A DNA stretch of 64,000 bases from Hymenobacter sedentarius (lineage in GTDB: Bacteria > Bacteroidota > Bacteroidia > Cytophagales > Hymenobacteraceae). Position 1 is the stretch's first letter. Each line of letters starts with the position of its first letter. Under the pieces are notes generated by a model that did not search any database, was not told the origin of the DNA, and was given only the letters and a program-made list of their open reading frames with translations. A program made the translations under genes and the position numbers. The stretch lies in assembly GCF_001507645.1 (NCBI RefSeq), contig NZ_CP013909.1, positions 1,302,001-1,366,000 of the forward strand, read 5' to 3'. Of this stretch, positions 8,603-16,757 are shown piece by piece.

Positions 8603-9772
8603 TTACTTCTTGCCCACTTTATCCAGTACCGACGCCACGTCTTTGGTTGAAACCTTCTGGCCAGTCTCAGCGGCGCGGTAGATGGCTTCGAGCAGCTGCA
8701 CGTCGCGCAGGCCCATTTCGCCAGGCACGCGGGTGGGCTTGTTGTGGAGCACGCAATCGGCAAAGTCGTCCATCTGGGCGGCTTGCTGGTTGACGTTGGG
8801 GATGTTCATGGGGCCTTGGCTGGTGCGGCCCTGCAGGCCCCCGTAGCCGAACGCTGGGGCCAGCTCAGCCCAACCCTTGGGGGCTTCGGCGCGCAGGCGG
8901 CTGGCCATGTTTTCGGCGTAGGTGGTGCGGCAGTCGGCGGTAGCGCCATCGGCAAATTGCAACTGCCAGTTCACGCCGGCTTCCACTTCCTTGAACAGCA
9001 TGGGGTCGGTTTTCGGGGTGAACTTCGCCGTGACCGATACCGGCACCTGCCCCTTGGTGTAAATGCAGCCCTGCAGGCAGTAGATGCCCATGTCCATGAG
9101 CGGGCCGCCGCCACTCAGGGCCTTGTTCACGCGCCAGGGCGTGTCGTTGTTAAAGCGAAAGCCGTTGTCGGCCAGCAGGTGCTGCACCGGACCAAACACC
9201 TGCTGCTGGCCCAGGCGCATCATTTCGCGGTGGTGGGGCTCGAAGTGCAGCCGGTAGCCGATGCCCAGTTTCTTGCCCGCCTTTTGCATGGCTGCAATCA
9301 TTCGGGCGGCATCGGCCACCGACGTGGCCATAGGCTTCTCGCAGATGACGTGCTTGCCGGCCTGCGCCGCCCGCACCACGTACTCGGCGTGCAGGGCGTT
9401 GGGCAGCACCACGTACACAATGTCGATGTCGGGGTTGTCGGCTATCCGGTCGAAGGTCTTGTAATCGTAGATGTTCTTATCCGCGATATTGTACTGCTGC
9501 TTCCACCGCGCTGCTTTGGCCGGCGAGCCAGTCACGATGCCCGCCAGCCGGCACAGCTTGGTTTGCTGCAGGGCCGGGGCCAGTTCGTCGGTGCTGTACT
9601 TGCCCAGCCCCACCAGCGCCACGCCCAGCTTGCGGTCGGCCGTAAGGCCCTCGGCCAGCGTGCGCAGGGGCTTGGCCAGGGATGCCGAGCCGGCGATGGT
9701 GGCGCCCGCGCCCAGCGAGAGCAGGCGCATAAAATGGCGGCGGGAAGGCAGGTGGTCAGCTGAAGCTTTCAT
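8603..9772 (-). CDS. Tat-exported Gfo/Idh/MocA family oxidoreductase
   Basis: The 389-residue product begins with a twin-arginine signal peptide (SRRHFMR at residues 10-16, then a hydrophobic LLSLGAGATIAG). It then has an N-terminal Rossmann domain with VALVGLGKYS and the family motif CEKPMATS, whose Lys contacts cofactor and substrate, followed by the alpha/beta C-terminal domain (GGGPLMDMGIYCLQ). It resembles glucose-fructose oxidoreductase, which is exported with its NADP bound. Exported members in Bacteroidota act on sugars in the periplasm, but the substrate is unknown. ATG 9772 was chosen because it places the RR motif at the normal distance; the frame runs on to 9880 without signal features. 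Confidence 0.92.
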   Translation of the reverse strand: MKASADHLPSRRHFMRLLSLGAGATIAGSASLAKPLRTLAEGLTADRKLGVALVGLGKYSTDELAPALQQTKLCRLAGIVTGSPAKAARWKQQYNIADKNIYDYKTFDRIADNPDIDIVYVVLPNALHAEYVVRAAQAGKHVICEKPMATSVADAARMIAAMQKAGKKLGIGYRLHFEPHHREMMRLGQQQVFGPVQHLLADNGFRFNNDTPWRVNKALSGGGPLMDMGIYCLQGCIYTKGQVPVSVTAKFTPKTDPMLFKEVEAGVNWQLQFADGATADCRTTYAENMASRLRAEAPKGWAELAPAFGYGGLQGRTSQGPMNIPNVNQQAAQMDDFADCVLHNKPTRVPGEMGLRDVQLLEAIYRAAETGQKVSTKDVASVLDKVGKK

Positions 9773-9890
9773 AAGGCAGGCCGTTGGCGATAAACAAGCG
9801 TACCGCCTGGGGCAACCACGGGTTATGGTTGAGCTAACTGGGACTAATGGTTTTGTGCGGCTTAGCGCGCCGACTCCCAACGTTTTCAGT

Positions 9891-9923
9891 GTTGGCTTAT
9901 AGTAGCCTCACCGGTTAAGTTTG
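9891..9923 (+). promoter_or_regulatory. Bacteroidota-type promoter of the MetX-like gene
   Basis: GTTG (9891-9894) is followed after 21 bases by TAAGTTTG (9916-9923), a full match to the TTG-N19-21-TAnnTTTG consensus. It lies 33 bases before the ATG at 9957 and rules out the longer start at 9921. Confidence 0.7.
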
Positions 9924-9956
9924 CCACCGTACCAAGCGCCCTTTTCACTCCTCGCC

Positions 9957-11084
9957 ATGCTCTCATTTTTACGACATTTCACACTGGCTGCGGCTCTTAT
10001 TGCCGGAGTCAGCAGTCGCGTGCCCGCTCAGGATGCGCCCGCTACCAAGCGCCCGGACCGTGCCCAGCACCACGTCTTTGTTATCAATAATTTCCGGACC
10101 GAAAGCGGCGTGACCTTGCCGCAGGCCCGCGTGGTGTACGGCACCTACGGCCACCTCAACGCCGCCCGCGACAACGCCATTCTGCTGCCTTCGCACTACA
10201 TGGCCAACCACCACGGCTACGAGTGGCTCATTGGCCCGGGCAAGGCGCTCGATACCGCCAAGGTGTTTTTGGTGGCCACCGAGCTGTTTGGCAACGGCAA
10301 GTCGTCGTCGCCCAGCAACACGCCCGAGCCCTACCACGGCCCTCGCTTCCCGGTCATGACCATTCGCGACAACGTGGAGGCCGTGCACCAGCTGCTGGGC
10401 CAGGGCCTGAAAATCACCCACCTCAAGGCCATCATTGGTTTCTCGATGGGCGCCCAGCAGGCGTTTCAGTGGGCCGTGAGCTACCCCCGCTTCGCCGACC
10501 GACTGGTGGCCACTTCGGGCACCGCCAAAACCTATCCCCACGGCGTGGTGCGCCTCGAAGGGCAAATTGCCGCCCTCACCGCCGATGCCGCCTTCAACAA
10601 CGGCGACTACACAGCTCCGCCCACCAAAGGCCTGGAGGCCTTTGCCATGGTCTGGACCGGCTGGCTGTACTCGCAGGAATGGTGGCGGCGCGAGCTCTGG
10701 CGCGCCGGCGCCAAGCCCGGCACCACGTTTGAGCAAGTGCTGCACGAGTACCGCACCAACTTCATTCCCGGCGCCGATGCCAACGACCTGATTCTGCAGA
10801 TGCGCACCTGGGAGCGGCACGACGTGGGCGCCACGCCCGCCTTTGGCGGCAACGTAGAAAAGGCCCTGCGCTCCATCCAGGTGCCCATTCTGTACATGCC
10901 TTCGGAAACGGATTTGTATTTCCCGCTCACCGATGCACGCTACGAAGCCGCCTTCATCCCCGGGGTGGTGCTGAAGCCGATTCCGTCGTTGTGGGGCCAC
11001 ACCGCGGGCGCCGCGCCCAACCCCGCCGATGCGAAGTTTCTGAACGACAACATCCGCAGCTTCCTAGCCGCGAAGGGCCGGTAG
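9957..11084 (+). CDS. Exported alpha/beta hydrolase of the homoserine acetyltransferase (MetX)-like type
   Basis: The product has 375 residues. A signal peptide (SFLRHFTLAAALIAGVSSRVPAQ) shows that it is exported, unlike true MetX. The catalytic triad can be placed: S163 in the elbow GFSMGAQQ, D319 in PSETDLYFP and H348 in LWGHTAG. The overall layout (VVYGTYGHLNAARDNAILLPSHY, then NTPEPYHGPRFP) is that of MetX-fold proteins, but the extracytoplasmic location and changed elbow argue against homoserine acetylation. It is probably a periplasmic hydrolase or acyltransferase of unknown substrate. The start agrees with the promoter at 9891-9923. Confidence 0.85.
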   Translation: MLSFLRHFTLAAALIAGVSSRVPAQDAPATKRPDRAQHHVFVINNFRTESGVTLPQARVVYGTYGHLNAARDNAILLPSHYMANHHGYEWLIGPGKALDTAKVFLVATELFGNGKSSSPSNTPEPYHGPRFPVMTIRDNVEAVHQLLGQGLKITHLKAIIGFSMGAQQAFQWAVSYPRFADRLVATSGTAKTYPHGVVRLEGQIAALTADAAFNNGDYTAPPTKGLEAFAMVWTGWLYSQEWWRRELWRAGAKPGTTFEQVLHEYRTNFIPGADANDLILQMRTWERHDVGATPAFGGNVEKALRSIQVPILYMPSETDLYFPLTDARYEAAFIPGVVLKPIPSLWGHTAGAAPNPADAKFLNDNIRSFLAAKGR

Positions 11085-11140
11085 TTATTTCGAACCTCTG
11101 GCTTTTAGAGCATGTTTGGATTTTGATAAAATCACTTTCC

Positions 11141-11236
11141 GAACGTCATGCTGAGCTTGTCGAAGCATCTCTACCGCTTCGGTTGGGCCGTTCAACGAAG
11201 CGGTAGAGATGCTTCGACAAGCTCAGCATGACGTTC
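11141..11236. repeat. Dispersed palindromic repeat, perfect 41-bp arms
   Basis: Arms 11141-11181 and 11196-11236 are exact inverse complements with a 14-base loop. The core is GTCATGCTGAGCTTGTCGAA. Weaker complementary flanks (CATGTTTGG at 11111 and CCAAACACG near 11248) extend the structure. It belongs to the same family as the repeats at 25784, 29981, 32245, 36396, 42975, 51897 and 55889. Confidence 0.95.
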
Positions 11237-11306
11237 TGTTAAATTCCCAAACACGTTCTTAGACTGAGCAGCGACTGGTTTTACCCTACTCAGATGCGGG
11301 CCGGGT

Positions 11307-11660
11307 TCACCAAAGCCGGATATCGGTAATGCCTGTGGGGATGGGCGGGAGGTCGCTGAAGCCCAGCACACACCAGTTGGGCTGAATGCCGAAGGCGCCG
11401 CCCTGCAGCACGTAGCTGACCCAGCGGGTAATGGTTTGGCCGGTGTCGTGCTCGTTTTCCGGCTCCACTTCGTGGAGCAGCAGCATGTCGCCTACCTGGA
11501 AGTTGCGGTCGTTTTCGCGCACATCGAAGGGCTTGTTGCCGGCCTTAACGGCGGCAAAGCACGAGGGCCAGATTTTCAGGTCGTGCGTCTGGCGCTGGGC
11601 AGGGTTCGAAATCTGAAACTGGGGAACGAACTGCTCGGGGAATACAATATTGGTGTTCAT
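11307..11660 (-). CDS. DUF3850 (ASCH-like) protein
   Basis: The 117-residue product contains the DUF3850 signature: HDLKIWPSCFAAVKAGNKPF, then DVRENDRNFQVGDMLLLHEV and a late WCVLGF. ASCH-superfamily domains are thought to bind RNA or modified nucleotides, and DUF3850 proteins are frequent in phages and mobile regions. Starts at 11690, 11672 and 11660 are all possible; 11660 is used because the extra residues are not family-like. The gene stands alone, with a long palindrome downstream and an AT-richer stretch upstream, so recent arrival is possible but not shown. Confidence 0.8.
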   Translation of the reverse strand: MNTNIVFPEQFVPQFQISNPAQRQTHDLKIWPSCFAAVKAGNKPFDVRENDRNFQVGDMLLLHEVEPENEHDTGQTITRWVSYVLQGGAFGIQPNWCVLGFSDLPPIPTGITDIRLW

Positions 11661-12130
11661 GGCAAGGGGCATAATTAGGATAAAGCTCACCGCTCGTTAA
11701 GGCGCTCACTGTGCTGGCTTAACGTGGCGGCATGGGCTTAGGTGGTTACACAAGTATGTTCTTAAGATAGCGAAAAGATAGGAAAATAAAATAGCTCAAG
11801 GGCGTTTAACAGCAAGCAAATCAGGATGGTTCACTGGGAAAAGGCCGCGGTGTGTTTTGGCCAGACGGATGAGCTTCAATCGTTTCTATACTCATCTAAA
11901 ACGATTGCGCAGCCAACCTTGCAGCAAATTGAGCTGGCTGCAAGCGTTTGCATTCTGGCTTGACACCCGGCTCCGGCTCGTATCACCCGCGAATAAAAAA
12001 ATGGAAACGGGGGCAGCTGCGGCCGTTTTTTCAGGCTCTGGGGCACATTCTTTCCTTGTACCAGCCATTGGGCGGACGGGCAGCTACTCATTCCGAAATC
12101 GTGGAAACACGCCCGCCGAGAGGGCGCCGC
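11661..12130. other. Intergenic stretch without a convincing gene
   Basis: About 470 bases, AT-rich in the first half. Short reading frames here (for example 11857-12201 plus) have no family features and overlap the next gene. A 9-bp inverted repeat CAATCGTTT (11877-11885) and AAACGATTG (11899-11907) is present; its core resembles half of the LacI-type operator found near the arabinose genes, but the spacing is different. Confidence 0.6.
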
Positions 12131-13552
12131 TTAATTCAAGCCCACCTTCGCTTTCATCGACTCAAAAAGCTTTGCCGAGTCGAAACCCACGCCGTTTTTG
12201 AACACGATTTCCATCTGGCGCACCTGCTTGATGTCCTTCTCTGGGTCGCCGTTGATAAGGATTAAGTCGGCCTGCTTGCCCGCTTCGATGGTGCCAATCT
12301 CCCGCTCCCGGCCCAGGTAAACAGCGCCGTTGAGCGTGCTGATTTTGATGGCCTGCACGGGCGTGAAACCTGCTTCCACCAACAGCTCAATTTGCCGGCG
12401 ATTGGAGTAGCCGGCAATGGTGCGGCCCGCGCCCGTGGGGTCGGTGCCGGCCACCAGCAGGCCGCCGGCGTCGTAAAACTGCTTTTCCCAGGCCATCTCC
12501 TTCTTAAACAGCCGCACGCTGGCGGTGTCCTTGAGTTGGTTTTGCTTCCAGGTGGCCGTTTCGCGCTCCTGCAGCTGCGGAACGAGGGCGTCGAGCCCGC
12601 CGCCCAGCACCACTTCGCGGTTGGTGTAAGGCTCGAACACCGGCAGGGTAGAGGTAAGCGCCACTTTCTTGCTCACCAAGAAGCTGATGAGGCTTTTCAT
12701 CTCGGGGCTGTTCTGGGGCAGCCGTAGCAGCGACTGGCGCGTGGCATTGTCGCACACATCGGGGGCTTTGTTGGGTACGAAATCGGAGCTGGCCATGAAG
12801 CCGTGCTCCAGGTTGTCGATGCCAATCTCGGCGGCTTCCCGGTACGTGATGGAGCAGAGGTGCCCGGTCACCTTGAGGTGGCGCTGGTGGGCTTCCCGCA
12901 CCACGGCCGCGAGGTCGGCGCGGGTGGCGTGCATGTACATTTTGAAGGAGGTGCAGCCTTTGTCGGCCCAGAACTTAGTGGCTGCCGCCGCTTCTTCGGG
13001 GCCGTGTATGGTGTTCAGGGCCGGAATGTCCATGCTGGGCTCTTCCATATAGGGCGCGGTCACGTCCATGTCGGGCCCGATGAGCTTGCCTTCGCCTATC
13101 ATGCGCTTGATGGCCAGGTCGGTTTGCGGCTCGATGCTACCGGCCGTACGGATGGTGGTGGCGCCGCCGGCCAGGTATAGCCGCGGGAAGGAGTACGGCA
13201 TCTGGGCAATGTTGAAGTATCCGCCCACTGGCATGGTGTAATACAGGTGCTCGTGCAGCATCACCAGGCCCGGAATTAACGTCTTGCCCGCGCAGTTGAT
13301 AACCTGCGCATCGGCGGGCACCTTCACTTTCTTCATTGGTCCCACCTGTACAATGCGGCCCTTCTGCAGCAGCACGGTCTGGTGAAGTTGGGCTGGCTTG
13401 CCGGTGCCGTCTATCACCTTGGCATCGGTGAGGGCCACCGTCGGGGCATTCACCTTGATATACTCCTGCACCTGCGGCGTAAACTGTTGGGCTTTGCTGT
13501 AAATGGCTGCGCAAAGCAGGAGGACCGCTGACAGTAGGAATCGGATAGCCAT
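12131..13552 (-). CDS. Exported amidohydrolase (imidazolonepropionase-like)
   Basis: The 473-residue product carries a signal peptide (residues 1-21, ending YSKAQ) and the composite beta-sandwich plus TIM-barrel layout of the amidohydrolase superfamily. Metal-site motifs are visible: H100 and H102 in PGLVMLHEHLYY, the candidate bridging Lys in FKMYMH, His in TGHLCS and LEHGF, and Asp in VAGTDPTGAGR. The first motif is HEH where HTH or HSH is common. The end of the protein (IGTIEAGKQADLILINGDP) is typical of the imidazolonepropionase-like/prolidase group. It would hydrolyse an amide or cyclic substrate in the periplasm. The substrate is not known. Confidence 0.9.
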   Translation of the reverse strand: MAIRFLLSAVLLLCAAIYSKAQQFTPQVQEYIKVNAPTVALTDAKVIDGTGKPAQLHQTVLLQKGRIVQVGPMKKVKVPADAQVINCAGKTLIPGLVMLHEHLYYTMPVGGYFNIAQMPYSFPRLYLAGGATTIRTAGSIEPQTDLAIKRMIGEGKLIGPDMDVTAPYMEEPSMDIPALNTIHGPEEAAAATKFWADKGCTSFKMYMHATRADLAAVVREAHQRHLKVTGHLCSITYREAAEIGIDNLEHGFMASSDFVPNKAPDVCDNATRQSLLRLPQNSPEMKSLISFLVSKKVALTSTLPVFEPYTNREVVLGGGLDALVPQLQERETATWKQNQLKDTASVRLFKKEMAWEKQFYDAGGLLVAGTDPTGAGRTIAGYSNRRQIELLVEAGFTPVQAIKISTLNGAVYLGREREIGTIEAGKQADLILINGDPEKDIKQVRQMEIVFKNGVGFDSAKLFESMKAKVGLN

Positions 13553-13870
13553 ATGAATGACTTGTATGAATTGTTAAAATGCTAATATACAGCCTCCTCA
13601 ACTTTGGGAAACGGTTGGGGTAGATTTCAATTTAATTGAGCAAAGTAAATTAAACCCTTGTTCCCCGATGGTGGTGGATTCAAAAAGACGATATGCATCA
13701 CATGATAATTGAATTTTTTTTAATATTGAAATAAAAACATAATTTAATCATACACAAAATCCATTTTGACAAATTATATAAGCAGAAAGTGTAATATGAT
13801 TTACTGTTGAGTTGTATGTTTGCACCACTTTGGAATGATTTGTTCTGTCACTACTTAAATACTTGCTAAC
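13553..13870. other. AT-rich divergent intergenic region
   Basis: This 318-base stretch is markedly AT-rich compared with the window and separates the divergent amidohydrolase and Ig-repeat genes. Apart from one -7-like element at 13815-13822 nothing further is recognised. Its base composition continues into the first part of the downstream gene. Confidence 0.6.
13815..13822 (+). promoter_or_regulatory. -7-like promoter element before the Ig-repeat gene
   Basis: TATGTTTG matches TAnnTTTG exactly, 49 bases before the ATG at 13871. No -33 element was found at the usual distance, so the call is tentative. Confidence 0.4.
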
Positions 13871-16150
13871 GTGAAAAAACTACACAGTCTTTTGAGTTGC
13901 TTAGGTTTGCTCTTGCTTTTAACACCCTTTTACGGGTTTGGACAGTGCTCTAATCAGATTACGCTTGATTATTACAATAATGGCACCTTTGTAGCGGGTA
14001 CGTCCACAAACAATGGCCAAAGTGGCTATACTGCTTCGATTTGCCCCGTTGCAGGAGCGATGTATACATTTGACGGATATTCATCTTCGAATGCCATTAT
14101 AACTTGGTCTAAAGTCATTACGAAAGGCGTGCTTGCAGACCACTCTGATGATGTATTGCAAAACATTATAAGTGCTAATTTGGTGGCAGGTAATAAACTT
14201 AGCTTAAGTGTTGAGCTTACCACCAGCACTATTTATCGGCTTAAAGCAGACTCAAAGAACTACCCAACCGGCAACTGTAACAAAATCGATTACGTTTATT
14301 TGACCCTCAATCCGGCGCTTACACTCACATCTAACCTTACCTCAGTTGGGACTGGTATTTGTGCAAACGATATAAATGGGGTAACGCTAACCGCTTCAGG
14401 AGCTACAGATGGTAAGTATACCTGGTCTGCTCCTGGGGTGACCACTAAGTATACTACTAGCACATCCACAGATCCTGCTAAACCTAGCAGCTTAGTTGTA
14501 TTTCCGACTACTACCACTACTTACACGGTCACTGCAACTACTAGCTGCGGAACTAGTTCCCAGCAGATTACAGTACCGGTAAAAGAAGTGACTGTGTCGC
14601 CCAGTGCGCCTGTTATTTGCTCGGGCCAATCTACCACTCTCACGGCCAGCTATAGCGGCGCCAGTGCCACATATCAATGGTTTGTAAAAGGGGCCTCAAC
14701 ACCTATTTCTTCAAGCAATAGCGTATCAGTTAATCCTACAGCTACCACTACTTATCAGGTTGTGGCAACTACTACGGATTGCTCCACTATCACCAAAGAG
14801 GTAACGGTAACGGTAGGCACTCCTACTGTAGCTATTGCTCCCAGTGCGGTTACCGCATGCTCGGGGAACTCAACTACGCTGACTGCAAGCTCTAATAACC
14901 CCGCTGCGACTTATTCTTGGACTTCCACTACCGGTGGTACAACGACTGCTCTTCCAAACACGACCGCAGCGATAACGGTGAGCCCAACGGCCACTACCAC
15001 CTACACCGTAACCGCAACTACACCCAACTGCGGCACTGCTACTGACCAAAGAGTGGTAACTGTTGTGCAGTCCACGGCTGTATCGAACACCGCAACGGCA
15101 AGTCCGGCAGCTATTTGTTCGGGTGGCTCCACTACGTTGACAGCTACCTCTAACATCACGGGTGCGACATATCAGTGGTATAAGACAACTGACCTTGGAA
15201 CCATTATTTCAACTGCTTCGAGCTTCGACGTGTCGCCTACCCAAAGCACTACATATCGGGTATTTATCACAACGCCATGCACCAGCGCTGCACCCCTTGA
15301 CGTTCCAGTATCTGTGGGAACTGGTGTAGCAGTTACGCCCTCGCAACAAACGATAGATTTTGGAGGCTCTACTACGTTGACCGCTAGCGGAAGCACCAAC
15401 GGTTTGTATTCATGGATGGCTAGTGTTAAGAATTCTGCTACTGGCACTTCTACTGATACTCCAATAGCATCAACTGCGGCTAGCATCACAGTAACACCTG
15501 CTTACACCACTACTTACACGGTAACGGGCACTACTGCGACCGGCGGATGCAACACAGCTCAATCTACGGTTACGGTGCTGCGTCCCCTGCCAGTTGAGCT
15601 AATCAGCTTTGAAGCAGTAAAAAGCGACAAAGTGGCCGTTCTCACTTGGGCTACTGCTTCCGAGAAAAACAGTGCCTACTTCGAAATTGAGCGCAGCTTC
15701 GATGGGGAAAGCTTTGAGTCGGTAGGCCAACGCGCTGGCGCAGGTACTACCAGTGCCCGCACCAACTACCAGTTCGTCGATACTCGCCTCGCCCAATCTG
15801 CCGGCACGGTGTACTATCGCCTGCGTCAGGTAGACGCAACGGGGGAAACCAACTACTCGCCGGTCCGCGCTTTACAGTCTTCTGCAACGGCTCGTGCTAT
15901 CAAGGCAGAAGTATTCCCGAACCCTTTCGATAAGACCGTAACAGTGCAGTACTACTCGTTGGGCACCGATGCGGTAACGCTTACCGTGCGCAACGTACTT
16001 GGTCAGACCGTCCTCACTCAGACGGTTTCAACCGCCGAAGGTGTGCAGGAAATCAAATTGTCGGATGCCGCTTCCTTGACCCGCGGAATGTATTACCTGA
16101 CCATTCGTCAAGGCACTCAGCAGCAAGCAGTGCGGATTAGCCGCCAGTAG
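13871..16150 (+). CDS. Secreted Ig-like repeat protein with type IX sorting domain
   Basis: The 759-residue product has a signal peptide (ending FYGFGQ), an N-terminal domain, then about five Ig-like modules of roughly 80 residues, each with a variant of CSGGSTTLTA, TYQWY and TTTYTVTATT. A conserved linker follows (PLPVELISFEAVKSDKVAVL, about residue 575), then a T9SS type A sorting domain (about 680-759) with VFPNPFDKTVTVQYYS and YYLTIRQGTQQQAVRI. Such proteins are secreted across the outer membrane and attached to the surface, often as adhesins. The first 560 codons use many A/T third bases, unlike the C-terminal part and unlike neighbouring genes, suggesting a transferred or fast-changing repeat region joined to a resident sorting domain. 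Confidence 0.9.
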   Translation: MKKLHSLLSCLGLLLLLTPFYGFGQCSNQITLDYYNNGTFVAGTSTNNGQSGYTASICPVAGAMYTFDGYSSSNAIITWSKVITKGVLADHSDDVLQNIISANLVAGNKLSLSVELTTSTIYRLKADSKNYPTGNCNKIDYVYLTLNPALTLTSNLTSVGTGICANDINGVTLTASGATDGKYTWSAPGVTTKYTTSTSTDPAKPSSLVVFPTTTTTYTVTATTSCGTSSQQITVPVKEVTVSPSAPVICSGQSTTLTASYSGASATYQWFVKGASTPISSSNSVSVNPTATTTYQVVATTTDCSTITKEVTVTVGTPTVAIAPSAVTACSGNSTTLTASSNNPAATYSWTSTTGGTTTALPNTTAAITVSPTATTTYTVTATTPNCGTATDQRVVTVVQSTAVSNTATASPAAICSGGSTTLTATSNITGATYQWYKTTDLGTIISTASSFDVSPTQSTTYRVFITTPCTSAAPLDVPVSVGTGVAVTPSQQTIDFGGSTTLTASGSTNGLYSWMASVKNSATGTSTDTPIASTAASITVTPAYTTTYTVTGTTATGGCNTAQSTVTVLRPLPVELISFEAVKSDKVAVLTWATASEKNSAYFEIERSFDGESFESVGQRAGAGTTSARTNYQFVDTRLAQSAGTVYYRLRQVDATGETNYSPVRALQSSATARAIKAEVFPNPFDKTVTVQYYSLGTDAVTLTVRNVLGQTVLTQTVSTAEGVQEIKLSDAASLTRGMYYLTIRQGTQQQAVRISRQ

Positions 16151-16180
16151 CATTCCTTGTCTCGACAACCCGTGGTCAAT

Positions 16181-16216
16181 AAAAAACCCAGGGCCTTCAT
16201 TGGTCCTGGGTTTTTT
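16181..16216 (+). terminator. Terminator after the Ig-repeat gene
   Basis: AAAAAACCCAGG (16181-16192) pairs with CCTGGGTTTTTT (16205-16216); a further three pairs including one G-U leave a six-base loop. A long T run on the plus strand and A run upstream make it effective in either direction. Confidence 0.9.
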
Positions 16217-16690
16217 GTTGGCATTGCTGCCAGTGTCTGGCAACTGGTACCACCGGAGCCGTGCCGCCTGTGAAGCGCTACCTGGGCATGCTTATCTTAA
16301 CCGGCAGTTAGCGGGGCCAGCTAATGGCAAGCGAGCGGCTAGCTGGGCAACGGGTACATGGCCCGCAACGGCCCGTAGGTGGCCGCAATTTCGGGCCTGG
16401 CCGATGGGCGTATTTATCTCATCGCTCGCGAAACTTTGCCATTCTCGCGATTAGTAAGAAAAACTTAAGTGTTGTGAAAAAAAACAATCGATAAATTGAT
16501 AATTCCACCAATTTGCATTAACATTGTCAGCCTTATGGCAGTTTGGACTGAACCATTGCCCCAACGATGGGCAACGGCAATAAGAACGAAAAGCTCTTAT
16601 TTTAACTCTAGACAGCCTTTTTGGTATGCTTTAGCTCAGCATTAACCTTTAGCTCGTGCTTCCCGGACTCCTCTCTTCCGTCTAATGATA
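16217..16690. other. Intergenic stretch upstream of susC
   Basis: About 470 bases without a credible gene; an 84-codon frame at 16200-16454 starts inside the terminator and has no protein-like features. A weak match to the arabinose operator core (ACAATCGAT, 16484-16492) lies here, about 240 bases before the main operator, and could be an auxiliary site. The rest is unassigned. Confidence 0.5.
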
Positions 16691-16697
16691 CCGCCAG

Positions 16698-16731
16698 TTT
16701 TGGCATCTCATTACACAATCGATTGTGTTTG
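16698..16731 (+). promoter_or_regulatory. Promoter of susC overlapping the operator
   Basis: TTTTG (16698-16702) is followed after 21 bases by TGTGTTTG (16724-16731), which matches the -7 consensus TAnnTTTG except at the second base. The -7 element shares bases with the right half of the operator, so a bound repressor would block RNA polymerase. The ATG at 16758 lies 26 bases downstream. Confidence 0.6.
16713..16728. promoter_or_regulatory. LacI-type operator at susC (site A)
   Basis: ACACAATCGATTGTGT is a perfect 16-bp palindrome with a central CpG, the form expected for a LacI-family binding site. Close relatives stand before araA (28420), two GH43 genes (39983 and 44128) and in the regulator region (44195). 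The LacI-family gene at 44438 is the likely binder. Confidence 0.8.
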
Positions 16732-16757
16732 TTCTCACCAATTCCCACCAAGTTTTT

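Noticed and set aside
11877-11907. CAATCGTTT/AAACGATTG inverted repeat as another LacI-type operator
   Set aside because: The half-sites are 13 bases apart instead of adjoining at a central CpG, and the neighbouring genes have no link to arabinose.
11857-12201. Small plus-strand frame of 114 codons near the amidohydrolase
   Set aside because: No protein family features, overlaps the end of the amidohydrolase gene on the other strand and includes a low-complexity stretch.
16200-16454. 84-codon plus-strand frame upstream of susC
   Set aside because: It starts inside the terminator hairpin and has no convincing translation signals or homology-like patterns.
16484-16492. ACAATCGAT upstream of susC as a second full operator
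   Set aside because: Only the left half agrees well with the other sites; the right half is mostly different, so it is mentioned only as a weak possibility.
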